NCBI GenBank assembly: GCA_004335835.1
Contig: RWJK01001210.1
Location: forward strand, 9,313-73,312
Length of the DNA stretch: 64,000 nucleotides
Origin: Scenedesmus sp. ARA3
Lineage: Eukaryota; Chlorophyta; Chlorophyceae; Sphaeropleales; Scenedesmaceae
Direction: 5' to 3'
A program made the position numbers and the translations under genes. The notes beneath the pieces are model-generated. The model made no database searches. It had not been told where the DNA came from and worked only from the letters and a program-made list of their open reading frames with translations. Positions within the stretch are counted from its first letter, which is position 1, and the number at the start of each line of letters is the position of its first letter. Below, one piece after another: positions 19,871-28,600 of this stretch.

Positions 19871-21461
19871 CATTACTGCTACCGCAGCTGCAGCAATTCT
19901 CCGGCCACGAGCTCGTTTTTCACACAAAGCATGGAGACATCGCCATGGCCCTCCTGCCAGACCTGGCCCCAAACTCAGTCGCCGAGCTGCGCCGCGCAGC
20001 ACTCATGCTGGCGCCTTACAATGGCTACTGCCAGAACTGCCGCATCTACAGGCCAGAAAAGAACTTCCTGGTGCAGGGTGTGATTGAGGCGCCCGGAGTG
20101 TATCCAGCAGTGCCGCGGCACCCCAGCCCGCCGCAGAAGATGGTCATGGAAAAAGGACTGGTGTGCTGGGCGGGCGGAAGCGGCGGGCCACACTGGTGTG
20201 TGTTATTTTGGTGTCACTTGTGTTATTTTGTGTGTGTAATTTGTCATGATCATGATGTTGGGTGCTGTCGGACGCAGAAAATGGTCATGGAGAAGGGGCT
20301 GGTGTGCTGGGCGGGCGGCAGCGGCGGGCCACACTGGTGCGTGCTATTTTGGTGTTATTTTTTGTTATTTTTGTGTGTTATTTGTCATGATCATGATGTT
20401 GGGTGCTGTCGGACGTAGAAGATGGTCATGGAGAAGGGGCTGGTGTGCTGGGCAGGCGGCACCGGCGGCCCACACTGGTGCGTGTTACTTTGGTGTTATT
20501 TTTTGTTATCGTTGTGTTATTTTAGTCATGATCATGATGTTGGGCGCTGTCGGACGCAGAAGATTGTCATAGGGATGGGCCTGGGTTGTTGGGCGGGCAG
20601 CACCGGCGGCCTGCACTGTTGGGTGTTGTGTTGTGTTCGGCCATTGAGTGTTGTTGATGTGTCAGGGCACAAGACTTCGAATGTGCCCTGCTGCTGCTGT
20701 TGCTGCTCCTCCTGCCCTGCACGTTTGTCAACATGATCGACCAGTCCGGCTTCAAGCACGACACGGTATTGTTGAACATCTGCTGCTACCGCTGCTGCTG
20801 CTGCTCCTCCTACCCTGCTGGTTTGTCAACATGGTGGACCAGAGCGGCTTCAAGGACGACCACCGTGTTGTTCAACATCTGCCGCTACCGCTGCTGCCGC
20901 TGCTGCTGCCGCCGTCGCCGCCACTGCTGCGCCGCAGGTTTGTCAACATGATCGACCAGTCTGGCTTCAAGGACGACCACCTGTGCTTCGCCAAGGGCAG
21001 CAACGCCTCCATGGCCGTGTTTGACAAGATATTGGAGCTGCCCATGAAGAACAAAACAAAGCCCAGCGACATGAACGGTGCGGCATGTGTGATGGTGATG
21101 CATACTCACATGCTTATTTTGGATGCACCGATAGCCTGCTTGCATACAACTGGCTACATCACCTCTGTCAACAACCATACCAATTTTAAGCTCAGTGTGT
21201 AGAACACCTCAGTGTGTGCTGCTTCTTGTTGTAGCACAGCCAGCCACAAACATCTTAACAGCGGGGCTAGATCTTGCCTGCAAACATTGTGGACCCGGCA
21301 ATAAATGTTGCGGGTGGTTCTGCTGGGGTGGCCGCTCCTGCACGCAAACCCTATCATGGCCATAGACCGGCGTTGCTGCCCTGCCCTGCTTGCTGCTGCA
21401 TGCTGCAGGCCTTCTTGAGCCCATCTTCTACAACATGACGCTGCGCAAGCCGCAGCGGTAG
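17555..21461 (+). CDS. Type II membrane protein: coiled coil, Cys-rich PAN-like segment and divergent cyclophilin-like domain
   Basis: Six exons (17555-18234, 18459-18539, 19137-19356, 19888-20195, 20938-21077, 21409-21461) give 493 residues, with every phase matching. A short basic N-terminus precedes one membrane segment (about residues 15-36). A Lys/Glu/Gln-rich coiled coil (about 85-190) and a Ser linker follow. Next is a Cys-rich stretch (about 212-300: AAECCASCHAQ, CNTWAFCGDRAKC, CWLKR) resembling a PAN/apple-like module. The C-terminal domain (about 330-490) has KHGDIAMALLPDLAPNSVAE, CRIYRPEKNFLVQG, GLVCWAGGSGGPHWFV, DDHLCFAK and FDKILELP. These match the order of the cyclophilin fold, but FHR and other catalytic motifs are altered, so isomerase activity is doubtful. 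Topology suggests an ER/Golgi luminal domain. The start at 17555 (CACCATGG) is preferred to the in-frame ATG at 17510. The introns are full of exon-edge copies. Confidence 0.72.
18415..18458 (+). repeat. (CTG)n tract forming the 3' splice site of exon 2 of the cyclophilin-like gene
   Basis: CTG/CCG triplets ending CTGCAG directly before the exon that starts G-TCG-GAC. Same arrangement as at several other acceptors in the window. Confidence 0.75.
18861..19202 (+). repeat. Three tandem copies of the exon-3 start of the cyclophilin-like gene, separated by (CTG)n
   Basis: Copies at 18861-18930, 19005-19074 and 19137-19202 share the blocks TGCTCGAGC..GGCGGCAC and GGCAGYGCCTGCAACAC. Copies 1 and 2 then run into CTG tracts of about 19 and 17 units (18939-18996, 19077-19128), each ending in a CACCGCAG acceptor. 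Only copy 3 continues into the Cys-rich coding exon. Confidence 0.9.
19751..19925 (+). repeat. Two copies of the exon-4 start of the cyclophilin-like gene flanking a (CTG)n tract
   Basis: CTGCAGCAGTTTGCCGGCCA at 19751 and its near-identical partner at 19888 both follow a CGCAG acceptor and continue CGAGCTCGTTTT.CACAC. A (CTG)n run of about 16 units (19822-19868) lies between. The second copy continues into the cyclophilin-like domain. Confidence 0.88.
20137..20620 (+). repeat. 141-bp tandem array, four copies of the exon-4 end plus following intron
   Basis: Units start at 20137, 20278, 20419 and 20560, exactly 141 bp apart. Each begins after CGCAG or CGTAG with AAGATGGTCATGG-like sequence. 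Units 1-3 contain a 59-nt exon-like block ending GGCC(C)ACACTG|GTG(C/T)GTG; unit 4 is more diverged (TGCACTG|TTGGGT). They then share TTATTTTGTG, TCATGATCATGATGTTGGG and GCTGTCGGACG. Unit 1 is the coding exon end; units 2 and 3 look like complete cassette exons bounded by AG and GT. Confidence 0.93.
20721..20975 (+). repeat. Three copies of the exon-5 start of the cyclophilin-like gene
   Basis: The block TTTGTCAACATG(A/G)T(C/G)GACCAG followed by GGCTTCAAG.ACGAC occurs near 20723, 20821 and 20938. The first two copies then decay into CTG/CCG-rich sequence. The third follows a strong GCCGCAG acceptor and continues as coding exon. Confidence 0.9.
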
Positions 21462-22810
21462 CACAGAGCCAGGCATTTGATGCGTCAAGTTTGGCGACTG
21501 TGACAGTGGTTCAGACGTACGCAGAGGAACACAATTGATGCAGGCGTGCCATGACAGCAGCCGTTTATCAGTTTTAGCAGTCGCAGCCGCAGCGCAGCAA
21601 TTTGGCGCCTGCTGCTAGCGTGTATATGTGGTCACACACAGTCGTGAGCTCCCGTGTTCAAGCATGATATGCAAGCTACAGTCTGCAAGTGCAGGTTTGT
21701 CAGTATGGGACTTGCTGCCCTCATGGCGTTGGTGTCTTGTGAGTCACCTGTTTGCTGCCACCCAACAGTACAGCATTCACACGTGTGCCTGTGCACAGGC
21801 TGCTGCAAGGGTGTTGCTTGTGTGCAGTAATGCACAGCACTGGCGCCGCGCTACGGTGTGATGGGCGTGGTTCATTCGTCAAGTTGTACATAAATGTTTC
21901 TGAGGCATTTGTAATGCATTGCATTCCAGCAGAAACCCGGGCAGCAGCAGCTGCTGGCCGCCACAGGCTGTAGATAGTGGTGTACAGTGGCGCTGCGGTG
22001 ACGCTCCTCTCAGGTTAAGTTTTATTGTTACTGTAACACAGCATTCAAAAGCGATGGTGTTGCTGCTCTTCAAGTGTATTATGAGTTGCAGTAAGACATT
22101 GCATTGAAGAATCATGCAGCGTAATGCGTACTCACATGGCTAGATGGCGCCCCCCAAAGCACCGTGGCTGAACCTCTGATAGTCATGTCTGCAGCTTCTC
22201 CTGCGCCAACCTGTTTCAGTGTTACCTGCAGATCAAAGAAAACCTGGTCAGCGCCGTCCCCAGGCCGCGATGCCCTGGGGGGCAAGTGCTGCCCTCATGC
22301 CGTGCTGCGTGTGCTGCCATGGCCTGTTAATACTGATTACTGCACACTAGACCGGCTGCCACCGCAGTAGAGAAGGACCGGGCGTACAACTGTACAGCAC
22401 CACAAGGCTAACTGTCGTACCTGCTACATATCATATGGCGGCCACCACAGTCAGCTGTCGAGAATAGTCAGCCTGAGCGAGGTAAACAGGCTTCCAGCTG
22501 GGAATCTCCAACGCATTGGTCTGCAGAGAAGCTTGAGGTGGCTTGTGGGTTTACAAAGATGGTGAAAACCGCTACTGCGCTGGTACCGGGCCGTTGCAGA
22601 GTAGCCTGAACACAGCAAAACACACAGCCTAACTGGCCACGACAGACATACTCTGCGCCTCTCGTGCTGCCCTTGCAGCAGCTGCTGCTGCTGCTGCTGC
22701 TGTCAAGTCTCAACAACACAAACTGTCATAATACACCCATCCCTGGCGGCAATGGCCACCAGCCAACACATTTTAACCCATCACACTGTCACATGACGTG
22801 TTATAACTAG
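21462..22810. other. Convergent intergenic region between the cyclophilin-like and SPOT1-like genes
   Basis: About 1.35 kb of 3' flanking sequence for two converging genes. No supported gene. A TTACA (minus-strand TGTAA) poly(A) candidate for the SPOT1-like gene lies at 22551-22555. Confidence 0.5.
22551..22555 (-). terminator. TGTAA poly(A) signal candidate for the SPOT1-like gene
   Basis: TTACA on the plus strand, which reads TGTAA on the minus strand, about 255 bases beyond the stop; assigned by motif and position only. Confidence 0.35.
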
Positions 22811-25645
22811 TTATAACGACCATGTGCCCAGCTTGCCCGAATACATCGGCAGCCCGTACGTGGGAAGCCCAGTGAGCTTCACCGCCTTTCTCCTTGCCAT
22901 GCGGGCACACAGCGCAATGCCAACAAGCGCGAAGAACACGCCTGCCCCGCCGGCACACGCCAGCATTGTCAGCAGCGCCTGACTGATCATGTTTGTACTG
23001 CCCATGTGGCAGCACTGCATGACCTCTTCTGCTGCATCGAGCTGCTGGTCGAGCTCCGTGCAGAGTGCTGCGACGGCTGGCAGCAGCCGGTTGCCTACGA
23101 TGTCATCTGCAGCCTTGAAGTCGTGCTGCGAACAGACAAAGCAGCAGCAGCAGCAGCAGCGCCGTAAACAAAACAGTCATGATAGGCGTCACCACACATT
23201 CGTCTATCACTGCTGCTGGCTGGGAAATCAAAATTCTTGGACGGACCTGACCCCACTGTGAACCAGCAACAGCGCAGCAGCTCACCTTGAACTGCTGCTG
23301 TGAACTTCAGATATTGCAGGTCGCGAATTCCCACAATAAGATTGCACAACCCGCGCCAGCTCACCGCGAACATGTCCATGGCCAGCTGCTGCATGCGAGC
23401 TGCTCTGGATCGCACAATCAGTAAGTTAAATGACACTGTGAAGCTCACTGTGAAGTTCAAAATATACCGATCAGCCAGCTCACCGTGAACATTTCCATGG
23501 CCAGCTCCTCCACCATGGTGCTGATGTTGGACAGCGATGACTCCAGCTGGTACACCACCTCCTTATTGAGCGTGCTGTTGTAGCCGTGGCGCGTGCTGCA
23601 GCACATGATGGCACAGGTACAGCACAGTAACAGCAGGTCAAAACCACAGCGCACAGCATCCGATGCATGGTGGCGTACTCTGCTGTTGAAGCCGTGGCGC
23701 GCGCTGCAGCAAGATGGCACAGACACAACAGCAGCAGGGCGCAGCCGTAGCGGGAGGAGGCGAGCGCAGCATGGGCATTTCAGCAAGGACGAGTTACAGC
23801 AAGGCTGCAATCCAGAATTGCAGAATCCATATTCATATATATCTCACCTGGCCACGGTGTCCAGCCAGTGCCGCCCGGAGTCCCCCAGCCCCGCTCCCGC
23901 CCAGGGCCCCTTGAAGTGGTGAGCAACAAACGCGTCCAGTGCATCCAGCTGCTGCTGCAGCTGCCGCAGCGCAGCACCCACGTGCGCCAGCAGCACGTTG
24001 CGCCGCGCCGCATTCTGCAGGACAGGGAAGAGGCAGCAGGATCGCACAGGCTGTGACGCTTGCGATGCCAGGTGTGGCTGGCATGACAGGGCAGCAGTCA
24101 TGGCTCTGTGCGCTCAGGTGAAATTCTAGTGCCTGCAGGGCGGGTTGTTTTGACGTAGGAAATTAGAGCTCGCGCCAGAGGAGTGCAGCTGAGACATGCC
24201 AGCAGCTTGCGACCTGTGCTGCAAACACGCTGCACCGTGCTGGATTGACCACACTTGCAACAAGCAGCACACATCTTATATGGTTAATCTGCTGACCTGA
24301 AAGCCGGCGGNNNNNNNNNNNNNNNNGGGGGGGGGGGCACGTTCTCCACCGACAGCAGCAGCATCACTTCTTGCTACATCTACAACGTATAACTAAATGC
24401 CGCTGACCTGCATGATCTCGCTGACCCCCTTGTGGTTGCTGTAGGTCTCCAGAGCAGATAATTTTGCTGTTCTGAACTTGACCACACTGGCATCTGGCAG
24501 CGCATACAAAACCAAACTGCTTGATCCCGCTGACCGCTGACCTCTGGCTAGATCAACCAGATATGTAAACAAACTTCGCTGACCTGCATGATCTCGCTGA
24601 CGCCTTCATAGTTGCTGTAGGGCCCGAAAGGCGTCGCGCCTGCCGCCCAGCGCCAGTCCACCTCCAGCTTGTCCAGCGAGGACTCAAAGTGCTGGTAGGG
24701 CGGCGTCACGCCTGCGGAAATGACAACAAATGTAACACATGTGTAACAACTAAGTAATAATCTTTGAAAAGTAGCTGTGAACGTGAACATAACACTAAGA
24801 ACACAACACAGCCGCCAATGCTTGGATTGAAACATTCATGCAGCACACACTAGTTATGTGTGCATGCAGTGTCCAGGGGTGTGGTTTAGGGCAGAGAACG
24901 CCCATCACACCAGCTGCCTGATCAATGCTGCCAGCAGCCGCAGCAGGCGCCGAGGTAGCGTTGAAGTCAGAGAACGTGCCAGAAGCGGCCGCAGAAACAG
25001 CCGCCGAACCGCATGTGTCGACGCCTGCGCCAGTCCCGCGATGACGTGGCATGCTGCTACTCGAAGTTGTTACACTTGCAAGCCGCACCTGTCAGTGCTT
25101 GTGCCAGTCCAGCGATGGCGTGGCATGCTGCTACTCGAAGTTGTTACACTTGCAAGCCGCACCTGTCAGTGCTTGCGCCAGTCCAGCGATGACGTGGCAT
25201 GCTGCTACTCGAAGTTGTTACACTTGTAAGCCGCACCTGTCAGTGCTTGCGCCAGTCCAGCGATGACGTGGCGTGTGCTCTTGGCGCCATCCAGCACCAC
25301 ACGCCGCCCATTGGCCATGTGCCCCGTGAAAAACTCGTCGGGGCCGCCCCACCTGGACATACATACGAGCAAACGTGCGCAGGCACAATATATAATAAGA
25401 GGTATGTGCGCGCCGCATCCGACAGAGAGCAGTACTATTACGGCTGATATGCGCACTCAATGCAGCAGAATGCATCAAAGAAGCGATGCCGACGATGTAA
25501 CTGCATGCGATTGTGAGTGTGCAACAGGCAAGTAGCACTGCTTTTAGACCTGGACGCACAATCTTACAGCGCACTCACTTGCTGCCATGGCGCAGCTGCA
25601 GCACCACCACGTTGTCATGGTCAGCAGCCATCAGCTCCCTGCAGG

Positions 25646-25685
<40 letters not shown>

Positions 25686-28600
25686 TGGTGTCCAAACACC
25701 CCACCACGCAAGGTCTTGGTCGGTGCAGCTCCGCTAACCATGAGCACCACCACCAGCCGTCCACCTGTGCAGCTGAGACGCAACATATATCACACGCCAG
25801 CTGCTTCACAAACTGGAACAACTTCACATCATGCTGTGTGTGCGGACTCACCTGTTGGACAGCACCACGTCCTCTGGGTGGTTCTGCAGCGCCAGCACAA
25901 ACACGGGCACCACGCGCGTGCCCTCGTGCCGCAGCTGCGCGATGTGGTGCTCCGCCTCCTTGCCCATGGTATGGGCAACAGCTGCAGCAGCGGCAGCAGC
26001 AGCAGCAACGGCGGTGGCATCAGCAGCAGCAGCGGCAAACATGCCAAGTGACTGGCATCATGCCTGTGTGTAGCATGTCATTTGGGTGCTTTTGCCGCCT
26101 TTAAACGCCGCCCTAAAAACCCTACCAAGCGCAACTGCAGCAACATAGCTGCAACCGAGTGGCTGCCAGACAACCATTGCTACACAGGAAAACAGAACTC
26201 AACGGTCTTTTGAAGCAAATATAAGCAATGACGCTTAGATCAGAAACAGCGCGCCACTCACTGACGAGGCCGTGTGTGAGCATATCCGCGCTCATCTCAA
26301 TCTCCTGCATCAGCACGTCCGGATCAATATAGGTGTGGCTGTGGCTGTGGATGCCCATGTCAGTGCCCTTGTAGTCCCGCGCTGCAGCCACATCCACAAC
26401 ACTCTCGCTGTGGCTGCGAGTGGCCTTATGTAGCGCAGCCGCCAGCTGCTTGTGCTTGTGGAGCTCATGGAAGGTTGTTATAACGACTCCTTCCTGGCCC
26501 TCGCTGAGGAGGTGAGCCAGCGCTGCCTCGACGTGTGTTACATTGATGCCGTAATAATTCTCCTGGGTTTGCGCGATGGACTCGTCTGCTGTCACGGGGT
26601 GGTCGGACAGCACCACTAGTGGCACCTGCAACGGCGGCGGCGGCAGCAGTAGCAGCAGCAGCAAAAGTTAAGTTTATGCCCCAATATTCTCCTGGATTTG
26701 CGTGACTGACTCATCTGCTGTCACGGGATGGTCGGACAGCACCACCAACGGCACCTGCAGCAGCAGCAGCAGTGAAAGCAGCAGGAGTTGGATGCAGGAG
26801 CTGGAAAGGTTGACGCTCAGTGGGCTACAGTGCAGCACTGCTTGCGGCATACTAACAGCAACAAGAGCAACGAAAGCATTGCCGGAGCATATTACCACCA
26901 GCACTGGCTTGGCCTGCTCAATGTGTTGGGAGGCCATGTTGAGCAGATACATGCAGCTGCTGATTGGCAAACAGAGATAGCACAACAGATGCTCACTAGG
27001 CTGTGTTGCCGTGCTCAATGTGCTGACTTGCCGTGTCAGGCACAAGCACGGCCCTGGCGCCAGCCGCCAGCAAAAGTAACATTGCAACATAGCATAACAC
27101 AACACACGTTCAGCGCATTTTGTCACCCAGCACTGTCTTGGCCTGCTCGATGTGCTGGGACGCCATGTCTGGCACAAACACGGCATTTTGTCAGCTGCAG
27201 CAAAAGTAACATAACATAACATAACATAGCATAACACAACACACTTTAAGCGCATTTTGCCTCACCAGCACTGTCTTGGCCTGCTCGATGTGCTGGCTCG
27301 CCATGTCAGGCACAAACGCAGCCTTGGTCCCCGCCGCCAGCAGCGCAGCCAGCCTCCCGGCCAGCAGCGTCACCAGGCCGTGCTCTGCTGCCTGCCGCGC
27401 AAACTCGCGCACCGTCTGCTGGTTGGGCACTGCCTTCAGCTGGTCAAGCAGCTGCTGGTATGTGTCCTGCAAATGAAATGTGCACACAGACACGGACAGC
27501 AGCAGCAGTAGGAGCAGCAGCAGTGCAGAGGGAGAGCTGAACATTGTGCTGGTCGGGCACTGCCTTGAGCCGGTCCAGCAGCTGCTTGTGAGTGTCCTGC
27601 ATCTTACAGGTTAACAAAAATGCAGCAGCAGCCGCAGCAGGAACGCAGCGTTTCTGTTGAGTTGCGCTGCACAAGCGCAAGGCAGGCTGACAGCTGGTGC
27701 GCGACACGTAAGAAAGCCTCTTCTGCTGCTGTGCCAGGTGCGCCTGCCGCTTGATGTAGGGTATGCAAGCAGCCAACCCAGCCAGCATCATCAAGGCTGC
27801 AGCCTGGGAAGACACCATACCGCTGCCGGTTGCTTATACACAGGCAATGGCCGGTTGACAGCAAATACACTGGTAGTCAAGTTGCTTGTGGTGGCGCACC
27901 TTTATCAATGGCAGCGCCTGCAGCGTGACAGCGCCCCCCTGGCCGCAGTGTTCAACACCCACATGTTGCTGTGCGCTAGTTCAGTCAATGCCCGGCTGTT
28001 AGCAAGCACACAGCCAGCGCACCTTGATTGATGGCAGCGCCTGCGGCGTGACAGCGCCCCCTTGGCTGACTAAGGGTCCATACGTGGAGGGCCCTGCAGA
28101 CAGGTCCACCACCATATAGTTCTTGCTGCTGTGCCAGATGGCAGTCTCTCCGACACCGTTGTACTGGTACCTGTGCAGCAGCACAGCTGCAGGCGTCAGT
28201 GCTACAAATGATATCACACGTGGTTAACATTGCACAGGCATTTAGTAGCATGTATTGGCAAAGGGATACAGTCTCCAGGTCTTGCCTGACAGCGGTATGC
28301 ATGGTGTCCTGCAACTGATAACATGGAGTTTTCAGAGTTTTTCAGCATGTGAAGCCTGGCGGGCTAGTTTTGTAGCATGTGCGCCTGTGATGGGTGGGCG
28401 GTTGCTGTGCAACCGCACGGGCATGCACGTAGCATTTGCACAAGCCGCCACGGCAGCAGCGGCCGTATTTCAGAACTGCAGGGCAAGGCAGGTATGCTTG
28501 CAGAAAGGCCTGCAGGAAGCCCTGCAGGATTTGCAGGCTCATGTGCAGGCAGCCTGGAAGCAACACCTCACCTGTAGATGTATCCCGCCTCCTCATCAGA

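Noticed and set aside
23287..23440. Possible SPOT1-like exon reading MQQLAMDMFAVSWRGLCNLIVG
   Set aside because: This is a diverged copy of the exon-17 end (EELAMEMFT); direct joining of 23484 to 23125 is in phase and reads well.
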